Shown: piece after piece, positions 30,857 through 39,360 of the stretch | Numbering within the stretch: position 1 is the stretch's first letter | Layout: the number at the start of each line of letters is the position of its first letter | Assembly: GCA_963728875.1 (NCBI GenBank) | Contig: CAVSLJ010000007.1 | Span: forward strand, 62,001-126,000 | DNA: 64,000 bases | Direction of reading: 5' to 3' | Origin: DASUPK01 sp963728875 | GTDB lineage: Bacteria > Actinomycetota > Thermoleophilia > Solirubrobacterales > 70-9 | Program-made: the position numbers and the translations under genes | Notes under the pieces: generated by a model | The model's database searches: none | Told to the model about the DNA's origin: nothing | The model's input: only the letters and a program-made list of their open reading frames with translations

Positions 30857-31975
30857 TCAGCGGCGACGCTTGCGCTTTTTGCGGCGTTGCCCCTGGGTCT
30901 CGCCATAGGGCGGCGGCTCTCCGTTCGCTCCGCCCTCGTCCGGCAGCGGCTCTGAGACCTCGCGCCCGCTCCCCTCGACGGTGCCGCCTTCGCCGCGCTC
31001 TGCGGGTGGGGGCCCCAGGTCGTCGCCCGGCCGCTGCCAGGGAATCGCCTCGCCGGCGGCCCACGCCGGGGGCAGCGGCCTCGGCCAGAGGCCGGCGAGC
31101 ATCAGCCCGGTGATGGCGAACCAGAGGACCAGGCCCGGGATCGGCGGGAAGAGCGGGATCACGAGGAAGAGGCCGAACGCCATGCCGATCGCTGCCCAGA
31201 AGCGGGACAGGAGCCCGATCCGCATGCACCACAGGTTCGTGTAGATCATCCCGAAGACCAGCATGAGGACGCCGAGCGTGGAGAGGATCCCGCCGACGAT
31301 CAGCACCGTGGTGTGCCTGTTGAGGTGGTCGGCGAGGTCCTCGCGCGCATCGTGCGCGGCCTGATCGGGCGTCTTGGGTGTCGCGGCGGGGGCGGTCGTC
31401 GGGGTCGTTGTGGATTCCGCCCCGGACGCGGTCGATGCGGTGCTCGTCGTCTGCCCCTTCGTGGTCGTGGTCGTCCCCTTCGCCTTCGGCGCCGGCGTCG
31501 CGGCCTGGGCCTTGAGCGCCTGCTCGCGCGCCTGCTGCACCTTCGCGGGCTCCTGGTCGGCGAAGTCGCTTGCCGCGATCGTGCTCCCGACCGAGGAGAC
31601 GGCCACCCCGATCCCGAAGGCAAGGGGCCCGATCAGGATCACCGGCAGGAACGCCCTCTGCACACGGACCGCGCGCCCAACGGCCGAGCGGAACAGGAAG
31701 GTCAGGGGGATTGCGAACAGGCAGAAGCCGACTGCCTGGATCACCGACGAGTAGATCAGCCGGCTGCTGTGGGCATGCTCGAAGACCAGCTGGTCGGCGT
31801 CGGAGTCGCCATTGGGCAGATCCAGGCCGACTCGCTGCAGCACGATCGAGGCGGCCACGATAAGGGCGCCCACGACACCGGCGTAGCCGGCCCTTCGCAG
31901 CCAGCGGCCCTGGTAGGCGAGCAGCTCGTCCTTGCTCGGCAGCGAGCGGCCCCGGGTTGGCGACTCTGCATTCAC
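30857..31975 (-). CDS. Membrane protein of unknown function
   Basis: A 372-residue protein with about six membrane segments. An extended Thr/Ala/Lys-rich stretch (about residues 150-205, TTTTTKGQTTSTAST) sits between segment 3 and segment 4, probably outside the cell. The later segments include TTVLIVGGILSTLGVLMLVFG and IGMAFGLFLVIPLFPPIPG. The C-terminus is Gly/Pro/Glu-rich and ends in a very basic tail (RRKKRKRRR). I do not recognise the family. It is divergent from the saccharopine-dehydrogenase-like gene, with about 37 bp between starts. Confidence 0.7.
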   Translation of the reverse strand: MNAESPTRGRSLPSKDELLAYQGRWLRRAGYAGVVGALIVAASIVLQRVGLDLPNGDSDADQLVFEHAHSSRLIYSSVIQAVGFCLFAIPLTFLFRSAVGRAVRVQRAFLPVILIGPLAFGIGVAVSSVGSTIAASDFADQEPAKVQQAREQALKAQAATPAPKAKGTTTTTKGQTTSTASTASGAESTTTPTTAPAATPKTPDQAAHDAREDLADHLNRHTTVLIVGGILSTLGVLMLVFGMIYTNLWCMRIGLLSRFWAAIGMAFGLFLVIPLFPPIPGLVLWFAITGLMLAGLWPRPLPPAWAAGEAIPWQRPGDDLGPPPAERGEGGTVEGSGREVSEPLPDEGGANGEPPPYGETQGQRRKKRKRRR

Positions 31976-32012
31976 GCGAGGGGCAGTCTCTCAGGACTGT
32001 ATCTTGGCCGCC

Positions 32013-33152
32013 GTGCCGCTTTTCGCCCACCAGACCGGGCCGATCGCCGTCTACGGAGCCACCGGCTACACCGGCCGCCTGGTCGTCGCCGAGCTGGACA
32101 AGGCCGGCGCCGACTTCATCGTCTCCGGTCGCAGCGCCGAGAAGCTCGACGCGCTGGGGAGGGACTTCGAGCTGGAGCAGCCCGCCAGGACCGCACGGAT
32201 CGACGACCCCGCCTCCCTGTGCGAGCTGCTCGCCGACTGCGCAGTGGTGATCGACTGCGCCGGTCCCTTCGTGAAGTACGGCGAGCCCGTGCTGGCCGCC
32301 GCGGTCGAGACGGGCACGCACTATCTGGACACCACCGGCGAGCAGCCCTACATGAAGATGGCCTACGAGCGCTACGGGCCGGGCGCCGCGCGAGCCGGCG
32401 TGGCCATCGTGCCCGCGATGGGCTTCGACTACGTGCCGGGCGACATGATCGCCTCGCTCACCGCCGAGGGCATGGGCGAGCTGGACGAGCTCGCCGTGTC
32501 CTACTGCTGGCGGGACTTCACGCCCAGCCAGGGCACCGCCCGGACCACCCTCGAGATGATCGCCGGCAGCGATCTCGAATGGCGGAACATGGAATGGGTC
32601 AAGGCGAGCGGCAGCGTCTCCCGCGGGACCTACGAGTTCCCCGAGCCCTTCGGCCGGCAGCGCATGTTCCGCTACCCCTCCGGCGAGCAGATCACCGTGC
32701 CGCGCCACCTGCCCACGCGCAACGTGCGCGCCTCGATGAATGCGGGCGCGTTCTCGAGCGACCGCCTCGTCCCGATCTTCAGCGCGGCCGTGCGCCCGGC
32801 TGGCCTGGCGATGAGGACGCCGCTGAAGCGCCTCATGAACGCGGTCATCTCCCGCCTGCCCGAGGGGCAGACGCCCGAACAGAGGGAGAGGATGACCTGG
32901 GTGATCGCCTGCGAGGCCAGGCGCGGCGAGGTGGAGCGCAAGGGCGTGATCACCGGCAGGGACGTCTACGGCCTGACCGCTGCGGCGATCGTGCAGGGGG
33001 CCGAGATCGCCGCCCGCAAGGGCTTCGAAGGCCGAGGCGGGCTGGCTCCCTCCCAGGCCTTCGAGCCGAAGAGCTTCCTGGATGGACTGGAGCGGTTCGA
33101 CGTCCGCTGGAGGATCTTCGAGACCAACGTCCCGGTCGCGGTCGCCGTCTAG
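32013..33152 (+). CDS. Saccharopine dehydrogenase-like NADP-binding protein (trans-acting enoyl reductase type)
   Basis: A 379-residue protein with an N-terminal Rossmann fold, IAVYGATGYTGRLVV (residues about 10-25), followed by VVIDCAGPFVKYGEPVL and GTHYLDTTGE, the marks of this family. The middle AGVAIVPAMGFDYVPGD is also conserved. Relatives in mycobacteria act as trans-acting enoyl reductases on lipids, but many homologues are uncharacterised, so the reaction is not assigned. Start taken as GTG 32013; TTG 32004 would add three residues. The next gene begins 1 bp after its stop. Confidence 0.82.
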   Translation: MPLFAHQTGPIAVYGATGYTGRLVVAELDKAGADFIVSGRSAEKLDALGRDFELEQPARTARIDDPASLCELLADCAVVIDCAGPFVKYGEPVLAAAVETGTHYLDTTGEQPYMKMAYERYGPGAARAGVAIVPAMGFDYVPGDMIASLTAEGMGELDELAVSYCWRDFTPSQGTARTTLEMIAGSDLEWRNMEWVKASGSVSRGTYEFPEPFGRQRMFRYPSGEQITVPRHLPTRNVRASMNAGAFSSDRLVPIFSAAVRPAGLAMRTPLKRLMNAVISRLPEGQTPEQRERMTWVIACEARRGEVERKGVITGRDVYGLTAAAIVQGAEIAARKGFEGRGGLAPSQAFEPKSFLDGLERFDVRWRIFETNVPVAVAV

Positions 33153-33153
33153 C

Positions 33154-33873
33154 GTGGCCAGGGAGATCGGACTTCCCACCCGCAAGGGGCGGAGGGTCAG
33201 CCTCGAGGAGGGAGCGGCCCCCGGCGGCGCCCGCTGCCCGGCCTGCGGCAAGCCGCTCTTCGTCTGGCTCGAGATTTCCACTGATCGGGTCGCGCCTGTC
33301 GGCGCGCCCTCGCATAACGGACCCCGAAAGGATCAGGTGATCGACCGCTGCGAGAACTGCGGCCTGGTCATGGCCCGCGACGCCGTGCCGACCCCCGACC
33401 ACGCCGTCGATGCGCTGCTCTTCGGCCGGGAGGAGAACGGGTCGGGCGTCGCGATCCGCGCCGACAACGCCGCCAGCCTGCAGGCCTGGCTGGGCGCGGA
33501 GAACTGGGCGGCCCTTCGTCCGGGCGGGAACCACATCCACCCCACGCCAAAGGCGATCCGGCTCCTTCTGGCGCGCCGCGGCCTGGAGGTGCGACGCATC
33601 CGGCACCTGATCAGGCCGGGGATGGCCTCGATGTGGCAGACGCTGCTCAACCTGCTCACCTTCCACCGCGACTTCGCCTCCGAGGCGGCCTCCGGTCGGC
33701 TCCGGCCCGGCACCGGCCGCGGGCGGGCGGCGTTCTGGATCGATGCGGTCGTGACGGTCCTGGCGGCGATTCCCACGGCGATCATCGCGGTTGTGCTGGA
33801 GACGGGCGCCGTGCTCGCCCGCCGTGGTGGCGCCATCGAGGTGCGGGCGGACCGCCTGCCCTCTACGAGCTGA
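33154..33873 (+). CDS. Zinc-ribbon protein with a methyltransferase-like tail and membrane segment
   Basis: A 239-residue protein. Two CxxC pairs (CPACGK, CENCGL; residues about 28-75) form a probable zinc ribbon. The middle (IHPTPKAIRLLLARRGLEVRRI) resembles the end of class I methyltransferases (the HxxxFTxxSLxxLLxxxGF pattern), but no SAM-binding glycine motif is present. A membrane segment follows (AVVTVLAAIPTAIIAVVLE). Function unknown. It starts 1 bp after the reductase gene, and its last 11 bp overlap the convergent hydrolase gene. Confidence 0.7.
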   Translation: MAREIGLPTRKGRRVSLEEGAAPGGARCPACGKPLFVWLEISTDRVAPVGAPSHNGPRKDQVIDRCENCGLVMARDAVPTPDHAVDALLFGREENGSGVAIRADNAASLQAWLGAENWAALRPGGNHIHPTPKAIRLLLARRGLEVRRIRHLIRPGMASMWQTLLNLLTFHRDFASEAASGRLRPGTGRGRAAFWIDAVVTVLAAIPTAIIAVVLETGAVLARRGGAIEVRADRLPSTS

Positions 33874-34654
33874 CCTCGGCCACGATCGAAGCGACCTCGG
33901 CCGCGGCGCCGATGTGCGGCGGCGCCTGCGGCGAGCCCACCTCTCGCTCCGAGGTCTGCGCCAGCCTGGCGCCGAGCGACCGAGAGGCCTCCCGGATCAG
34001 CGGCGGCGTCGACTCGGCGGTGACGATGGCCGAGCGATTCTCGGCGCTCGCCAGCCGCGGCAGCGGCATCCGCCACCCGGCCGGGATTCCCAGCTCCGCC
34101 ATGACGCTTCCGGGACGGTCACGGGCGGCCGACGCGGCCTGATCGGGCATCCGGGTCACCCCGGGGCCGAGCGCCGGCAACCCCCCGGCGAGAAAGACGT
34201 CGACCGCGCTCTCGTGCGCGGCGGCGGCGAGCTCGAGCCGGTGCCGGTCCTCTGACATCGCCTCCGTCGCGAGGGGGGTGAGCTGAAGGAGCGTGGGCTC
34301 GATCAGCACGGCGCCGGAGACGAGCTCGCTTCGCCGCAGCATCAGGTCGAGGGCGATCACCGCACCGAGCCCGGCTCCGCAGACGACGGCGGAATCATCC
34401 GCGGTCGCCTCGATCAGGGCCGCGGCGTCCTCGCTCTGCTCCTCGATCGTCGTCCGCCGGTAGTCCTCCGGCTCGCTCGATGCTCCCCACCCTCGGCGGT
34501 CATACGCGATCGCGCGGAACCCGCGGGCGAGGGCCTCGGCGAGCGGCTCCCAGGCCGCCTGCGTCGCCGCGGTCTCATGGATCAGCAGGACCGCGGGCCC
34601 CTCGCCGCGCTCGTTCCACGCGATCTCGATGCCGCGAGCGTCAAGCGCGGGCAT
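33863..34654 (-). CDS. Alpha/beta-hydrolase-fold protein lacking the nucleophile
   Basis: A 263-residue protein with the alpha/beta-hydrolase layout: GEGPAVLLIHETAATQAAW (oxyanion region), FRAIAYDRRGWGASSEP, the nucleophile elbow, and a late His in PPHIGAAAEV. The elbow reads VVCGAGLGAV, so the expected Ser of GxSxG is Gly. Without it ordinary ester hydrolysis is unlikely; binding or another chemistry is possible. I use ATG 34654 (MPALDARGIEIAW); an upstream start at 34762 adds 36 atypical residues. Confidence 0.78.
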   Translation of the reverse strand: MPALDARGIEIAWNERGEGPAVLLIHETAATQAAWEPLAEALARGFRAIAYDRRGWGASSEPEDYRRTTIEEQSEDAAALIEATADDSAVVCGAGLGAVIALDLMLRRSELVSGAVLIEPTLLQLTPLATEAMSEDRHRLELAAAAHESAVDVFLAGGLPALGPGVTRMPDQAASAARDRPGSVMAELGIPAGWRMPLPRLASAENRSAIVTAESTPPLIREASRSLGARLAQTSEREVGSPQAPPHIGAAAEVASIVAEVSS

Positions 34655-34823
34655 TAGATGAGTGACTGTCCGGTCGTGTGCGCCTGGGGGCGTGCGTGGC
34701 CGAGCAGATCGGTGGACGCAGGGCGAAGCTCTTGCTGGTGGCAAGGGCGAGCCCGAGGACACCGAGATGCGACAGCCACGCGCGTCATCCAGGCGTGCAC
34801 GGCCGGGCCGTCGCTCATCTCAA
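34655..34823. other. Gap between SDR and hydrolase genes
   Basis: This 169-bp stretch holds no recognisable gene. A minus-strand frame from ATG 34818 to a TAA at 34654-34656 would encode about 54 residues and overlaps the hydrolase ATG as TAATG. Its Cys/His/Gln-rich content does not look like protein. No promoter or terminator stands out. Confidence 0.4.
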
Positions 34824-35627
34824 TCAGACGTTGCGCCAGATCCGGCTGATCAGCGGCAGGGCCAGGGCGCGCGGGCTGTGCTGGCCCGCGAGCGCCGTGG
34901 CGCGATTGAGCGCGCCCGGCACGACCACACGGCGGTCGTTGGCGGCGCCGTCGATCGCGTGCTGTGCGATCTCGTCGGCGGACATCCAGACCGCGCTCGG
35001 CGTCCGGTCCTCCACCCCTCCGATGCCCGCGACCTCGGTGAACTCGGTCTTCACCGGGCCTGGGCAGACCGCGGTAACGGTCACTCCGGAGCCGCGCAGC
35101 TCGGTCCGGATCGCCTCGCTGAAGGAGAGGACGAAGGACTTGCTCGCGGCATAGACCGCCGAGCCGGGGAGCGGCTGGAAGGCGGCCGTCGAGGCGATGT
35201 TGATCACGCTGCCGCGCCCGCGGTCGACCATCCCGGTCAGGAACCGGCTGGTCAGGTCGACGACGGTCCCGACGTTGAGGTCGACCATCTCCACCATGCG
35301 CTCGCGCGGGCTGGTCGCGAAGTCGGCCTGATGACCGAAGCCTGCGTTGTTGACGAGCACCTCGACGACGCGGCCCTTGCCGCGCAGCTCATCGGCCAGT
35401 TGCTCGCGCCCGGACGGATCGCTCAGGTCCGCGGCGATCACGTCCGCCGCCACGCCGTAGGAGGAGGTGAGCTCGGTCGCCAGGGTCAGAAGCCTCTCCT
35501 CGCGCCGCGCCACCAGCGCCAGCGAGTGACCGCGCGAGGCGAGCTCCTTCGCGATCGCTGCGCCGATCCCCGACGACGCACCTGTGACCACCGAGGTGCT
35601 GCTGACCGACGGCTCGGGGAGGCCCAT
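34824..35627 (-). CDS. Short-chain dehydrogenase/reductase
   Basis: A 267-residue classical SDR. The cofactor motif is VVTGASSGIGAAIAKEL, the structural motif is LVNNAGFG, the catalytic Ser is in NIASTAAFQP and the active YxxxK is YAASK. ALVARREERL after strand 2 suggests NADP(H) preference. This resembles the DltE-like or steroid-reductase-like group; the substrate is unknown. It lies 14 bp downstream of the small coiled-coil gene on the same strand. Confidence 0.88.
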   Translation of the reverse strand: MGLPEPSVSSTSVVTGASSGIGAAIAKELASRGHSLALVARREERLLTLATELTSSYGVAADVIAADLSDPSGREQLADELRGKGRVVEVLVNNAGFGHQADFATSPRERMVEMVDLNVGTVVDLTSRFLTGMVDRGRGSVINIASTAAFQPLPGSAVYAASKSFVLSFSEAIRTELRGSGVTVTAVCPGPVKTEFTEVAGIGGVEDRTPSAVWMSADEIAQHAIDGAANDRRVVVPGALNRATALAGQHSPRALALPLISRIWRNV

Positions 35628-35641
35628 GGGTCAGCCGCGCG

Positions 35642-35923
35642 TCAGTCCTGCAGGCCCTCGCGGGCCTCTCGGACCAGCGTCACGGCCTCGGGGAAGACGA
35701 TCCGGATCGCGTCGCGGACCTGGACGGCCTGCTCATCGCTCGAGCCGGTGAGCTCCATGGAGCTGATCGCGGCGACGGTCATCTCGACCGCCAGCTTGAT
35801 CGCGTTGTCGGCCCAGGCGACCTTCTGGGCCCCCTGCATCTGCTCCTGGAGCTCCTCCATCCGCCTGCGCATTTCCTCGGGATCGCCGAAGAGTCCGCCG
35901 AAACCTTCCATGCCTTCGATCAT
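35642..35923 (-). CDS. Small coiled-coil protein, unknown function
   Basis: A 93-residue protein. An N-terminal helix (DPEEMRRRMEELQEQMQG) is followed by a helical region (VAWADNAIKLAVEMTVAAISSM). The beginning resembles YbaB-type nucleoid proteins, but the rest does not match them well. ATG 35923 is used; upstream ATG 35986 would collide with the divergent pilin-like gene's start region. Probably co-transcribed with the SDR. Confidence 0.6.
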   Translation of the reverse strand: MIEGMEGFGGLFGDPEEMRRRMEELQEQMQGAQKVAWADNAIKLAVEMTVAAISSMELTGSSDEQAVQVRDAIRIVFPEAVTLVREAREGLQD

Positions 35924-35988
35924 AGACCGGTCACCGATTCGGCACTCGTGCATCTCCCCGCGGACGATCTCGGCGAGAGCGTGCACCG

Positions 35989-36615
35989 ATGCGCTCCCGC
36001 TCAGATCCGCGCCGAGGCGCGGCCACCGTCGAGTACGTCGCCCTCGCCGGGATGATCGGCATCATGATCGTCGCCGCCATCGCGGCGCTGGTCGCATCCC
36101 CGCCGACGCGCGGCGAACGCGAGCTCGGCGAGATGCTCGCCCGCCGGATCGCCTGTACGCCGCGCTATCCCATCCCGTGCGGGCGCAACCCACTGGCGCT
36201 CGCCTACGGCTTCCCGCTCGGCAAGCTGGTCCGACTGCTGGCACCAATTCCGGCAGCGAAGGGCGGGGAGCTGCCGGTCGACTTTCGCTACTGCCGCCGG
36301 CCGAGTTGCGCGCTGTCGGGATCCGATGCCGGGCTGACGGCCTCACGTCGCAGCGTCACCGAGTTCACCTCGATTCAGGACCTACGGCGCTCGGGGGGCC
36401 CGGTCCGGGTCACCTACTGGCTCTATCGCCCGGGCCTCGATTGGGAGTCGACGGTCCGAACCGCGGCCGCCGCGGAGATCGAGGCGGCATCAAGCATCCG
36501 GTTGAATCTCGAGGATGACCCGGCCCTGATCCCGCTCGAAACACTCCCCGGCCGAGACCACTACCTGTTCCCTGCGGTGGAGAAACCGCCCTGGCAATGG
36601 CATCTGGCGACTTAG
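35989..36615 (+). CDS. Pilin-like / TadE-type membrane-anchored protein
   Basis: A 208-residue protein starting with a short basic leader and a type IV prepilin-like segment: RRGAATVEYVALAGMIGIMI, with the Glu five residues after the Gly, as in Flp and TadE pseudopilins. The rest is a soluble domain with four cysteines (ACTPRYPIPCG, YCRRPSCAL) that could form two disulfides outside the cell. No pilus machinery is nearby. The stop codon lies inside a perfect inverted repeat. Confidence 0.65.
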   Translation: MRSRSDPRRGAATVEYVALAGMIGIMIVAAIAALVASPPTRGERELGEMLARRIACTPRYPIPCGRNPLALAYGFPLGKLVRLLAPIPAAKGGELPVDFRYCRRPSCALSGSDAGLTASRRSVTEFTSIQDLRRSGGPVRVTYWLYRPGLDWESTVRTAAAAEIEAASSIRLNLEDDPALIPLETLPGRDHYLFPAVEKPPWQWHLAT

Positions 36616-36640
36616 TCGCGTATATCGCGACTAAGTCGCC
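36606..36640. terminator. Perfect 15-bp stem with TATAT loop between convergent genes
   Basis: GGCGACTTAGTCGCG (36606-36620) is fully complementary to 36626-36640 around the loop TATAT. The stem includes the stop codon of the pilin-like gene. Each arm is itself a near-palindrome (GCGACT-T-AGTCGC type). It probably terminates both genes, or is a protein-binding site. Confidence 0.65.
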
Positions 36641-36654
36641 AATTGCAGCCGATC

Positions 36655-37641
36655 TCAGGCCTCGGCATGCTGCTCCGCCTCCTCGCTCGCGCTGCGGATC
36701 AGGCTGCGCCAGTTGGTCGTGCGGAAGACGAAGATCAGGGCGAGGCCGCCGAGGACCACGGTCCAGGCGGCGACCGCGATCTGCTGGCCCACCGAGTAGG
36801 TGAGGACGGCGATCGGGCCCGGGCCGACCAGGGTCGCGACCAGCAGCGCCTGCTGGGCGCCCGCGCCGCCCGGCGTCAGCGGCAACAGGGTCGAGACCGT
36901 CTGCACGCTCATCACGAGCAGCACGTTCTGGAAGGAGCCCCCGATGTGGAAGGCCTCGAGGAAGAAGTAGTAGGAGAAGAAGCGCAGGGCCCAGCCGACC
37001 GCCTGCCAGGAGGCGACCGTCCTCAGATAGACCGTCGGCGTGGCCAGCACGATCGCGCCCTGTTTGACGCGGTCCCAGAAGGCCTCGACCCGGCGGGCCA
37101 GAAGCGCGAACGCGACAACGGTCGCGATCGCGAGGGCGGTCAGCGTGAAGACGAGGAAGTCCGGGTGCTGCGCCCAGAAGGCGATGTCGAACGCGGGCAG
37201 GTCGGGCAGCTCCGGAGGCTTGGGGAGGAGGCCCTGGGTGATGGCGTAGATCAGGACGAGGATCCCGGCGGACGTGTCGAATACCGAGCCGACGAAGAAG
37301 GAGGAGACGACGGTCGGGTAGGTTGAGCGGCGGATCGAGCGCTTGGCGAGGAAGATCTTCACGGCGTCGCCGATCCGCGCCGGCACGACGCTGTTCATCC
37401 CGGCGCCGACCAGGTAGGCGGCCGTGATCCGGGCGAACGGGACCCTGCGGTCGGGATACGCGGCTCGGAGGACGTTCTGCCAGGCGCGGCTGCGAGCGAC
37501 CAGGTGGGCCAGGTAGAAGAGCAGCGCGATCACCATCGAGGGCCAGGCGATCTCAGAGAGACGGTGGAAGAACTCCTGGGCGCCGTGCTGGAAGCTGTCG
37601 AAGCTGGCGCCCAGGTCCACCCCGAGCGGCGCGGCCATCAC
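36655..37641 (-). CDS. Flippase-like / lysylphosphatidylglycerol synthase TM-region family protein
   Basis: A 328-residue membrane protein with about eight helices of the UPF0104 family. Marks are AYLVGAGMNSVVPARIGDAVKIFLAKR, shown here as GAGMNSVVPARIGDAVK, and the C-terminal VQTVSTLLPLTPGGAGAQQ. Relatives include the membrane half of MprF, which flips lipids, but a soluble synthase half is absent. It may move a lipid or a lipid-linked precursor. It overlaps the YihY gene by 4 bp and is its downstream partner. Confidence 0.82.
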   Translation of the reverse strand: MMAAPLGVDLGASFDSFQHGAQEFFHRLSEIAWPSMVIALLFYLAHLVARSRAWQNVLRAAYPDRRVPFARITAAYLVGAGMNSVVPARIGDAVKIFLAKRSIRRSTYPTVVSSFFVGSVFDTSAGILVLIYAITQGLLPKPPELPDLPAFDIAFWAQHPDFLVFTLTALAIATVVAFALLARRVEAFWDRVKQGAIVLATPTVYLRTVASWQAVGWALRFFSYYFFLEAFHIGGSFQNVLLVMSVQTVSTLLPLTPGGAGAQQALLVATLVGPGPIAVLTYSVGQQIAVAAWTVVLGGLALIFVFRTTNWRSLIRSASEEAEQHAEA

Positions 37642-38501
37642 CCTTTGTCCACGGCCCGGTAGCCCTCGGCGTTGAAGAGCGCGCCGAGGAGGAAGGCGAG
37701 GTTGCCGAGCCAGAGCCAGATCAGCAGCGAGATCATCGCGCCGAGCGTTCCATAGGTCTTGTCATAAGAACCGAAATGGGACACGTAGAGCGTGAAGAGG
37801 AGGGAGACCGCAAACCAGAGGAAGGTGCCGACCGCCGCCCCCGGCAGCACCGAGCGCAGCGAGCGGTCTCCCGTGCGGGGTGTCCGCTGCGGCGCGAGTG
37901 CGTAGACGATCGCGAACGCGGTGAGCAGCGCCGCGACGCCGATCGGCCAGCGGAGGTAGCCCACCAGGCCCTTGACGAAGCTCGGGAATCCGGCCGCATC
38001 CGCGATCGAGCCGAACAGAGGGCCGGCGACGACCACGGAGAGGAACGCGACCAGGACCAGAAGCATGACGAGGAGGGTCAGCCCGAGGCGCACGCCGAGG
38101 TTCGGCAGAAAGTCACGGCCCTGCTTGGCCCGGTTGATCGACTCGAGCCCGCGCATCGCCGCGCCCATCGCGCCGGACGCGGAATAGAACGCGAGCACGA
38201 CGCCCACGACCAGCAGGACTCCGGCGTTGCTCCGGTTCTGGAGCGCGTCTCGCAGCGCGCTGTCGATCGTGTCCACGGCGGTCCCCGGAGCCGCGTCCCG
38301 GAGCGTGTTGACGATGCTCTCGTAGGTCTCCGGGTAGCTGCCGAGCAGGGAGAGCAGGGCAACCACGACGAGCAGCGCCGGAAACAGGGAGAGGATCGAG
38401 TAGTAGGTCAGCGCCGCCGCGCGATCGGTGACCTGGACCTCGCCGAAGCGGCTGTAGATCGCCTTCGCCATGGCGATCCACTCGGCTCTACCAGACGGCA
38501 T
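37638..38501 (-). CDS. YihY/BrkB family membrane protein
   Basis: A 287-residue integral membrane protein with six helices. Family marks are DRAAALTYYSILSLFPALLV, FYSASGAMGAAMRGLESINR and TYGTLGAMISLLIWLWLGNLAFLLG (in parts TYGTLGAMISLLIWLW). Despite old names (RNase BN, virulence factor BrkB), the function is unknown; an envelope role is likely. The start ATG 38501 overlaps the preceding gene by 14 bp; a second ATG ten codons in is possible. It forms an operon with the flippase-like gene. Confidence 0.85.
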   Translation of the reverse strand: MPSGRAEWIAMAKAIYSRFGEVQVTDRAAALTYYSILSLFPALLVVVALLSLLGSYPETYESIVNTLRDAAPGTAVDTIDSALRDALQNRSNAGVLLVVGVVLAFYSASGAMGAAMRGLESINRAKQGRDFLPNLGVRLGLTLLVMLLVLVAFLSVVVAGPLFGSIADAAGFPSFVKGLVGYLRWPIGVAALLTAFAIVYALAPQRTPRTGDRSLRSVLPGAAVGTFLWFAVSLLFTLYVSHFGSYDKTYGTLGAMISLLIWLWLGNLAFLLGALFNAEGYRAVDKG

Positions 38502-39360
38502 CGTGCGCCTCCATCACGCCGAGCGCCGAGTCGACGGAGAGGCCCATGAGCGTGCCGCTGAAGGTGCCCAGTGGAGCCTCGTAGTCCGAGCGGGCGAGCA
38601 GGGGAATCCCCTCGTGATGTGAGCGCTGAGTCTCCGCGGTGAAGTTGAGGCGGGACTCGTCCTCGAAGTGGATCGTGTCGAGCCCCTGGAACTTGACCGG
38701 GCCGGGCTCGGTCGGCTGGCCCGCAACCCAGATCGTTCGCTCGCTGGAGGTCGGCGGGTCGTTGATGCCGCTGACCAGGTTCCAGGCGAATGAACGGCCG
38801 TCCTGAGCGGTCCCCACGCCCGCTGACCACTTCCACGACGTATAGCGCGGGTGGTAGCCGGCCGAGTCGTCCTCGACACCGAGTCCCTCGAGCCTGTTCG
38901 TTCTGCGCCCAATCCGTACCTCACCCGTGACCGGCATCCCGGCCGCCTTTCTCGTCCAGGTGTACCCGCCCTCGCCGTTCGGGCACATGCACTCGATCGG
39001 GCTCCCCTCGCCGAGCTCCAGGTCGAACTCGATGCTCCCGGCCCGGACCTTCACCGAGCGACCGCGCATCTCCACGTCGGGGCGTCGGCCCGGCAGCCCC
39101 CGGCGAGTCCGCTCCCAGAGCCGTCGGCGCTCTCGGTCCCAGATGCCCCAGAAGGTCATCGACGCGGGTCCGACCGAGGCGATCGCCGCGAACGCGATCA
39201 GGTTGTCGGCGAAGGCCCCGACCCAGCGCCAGCGCTTGCGGAAGCGCCGGCCTTTCAACAGCGTCATCGGAGTCGGGGGCACCGGCAGACGAGGGCGGTC
39301 GTCCTCCCTCCCGCGCCATGGGAGCCTGGCGAGCTCGGCGTTGGCCTCATCAGGCGTCAA
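38488..39360 (-). CDS. DUF2804-like protein
   Basis: A 290-residue protein, probably of the DUF2804 family (lipocalin-like beta barrels related to AttH). Marks are RRFRKRWRWVGAFADNLIAFA, GPASMTFWGIWDRERR, RYTSWKWSAGVGTAQDG and WNLVSGINDPP. I place the start at TTG 39360, which overlaps the dehalogenase stop as TTGA; longer starts upstream run through the dehalogenase gene in another frame. Translational coupling with the dehalogenase is likely. No enzymatic activity can be named. Confidence 0.75.
   Translation of the reverse strand: MTPDEANAELARLPWRGREDDRPRLPVPPTPMTLLKGRRFRKRWRWVGAFADNLIAFAAIASVGPASMTFWGIWDRERRRLWERTRRGLPGRRPDVEMRGRSVKVRAGSIEFDLELGEGSPIECMCPNGEGGYTWTRKAAGMPVTGEVRIGRRTNRLEGLGVEDDSAGYHPRYTSWKWSAGVGTAQDGRSFAWNLVSGINDPPTSSERTIWVAGQPTEPGPVKFQGLDTIHFEDESRLNFTAETQRSHHEGIPLLARSDYEAPLGTFSGTLMGLSVDSALGVMEAHDAVW

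Noticed and set aside
30834..33281. Very long minus-strand open frame (815 codons)
   Set aside because: It runs antisense to the saccharopine-dehydrogenase-like gene and out of frame over the membrane-protein gene; low-complexity composition marks it as a shadow.
34654..34818. Small minus-strand frame between SDR and hydrolase genes
   Set aside because: Despite a TAATG overlap, its Cys/His/Gln-rich product does not look like a protein and no ribosome site precedes it.
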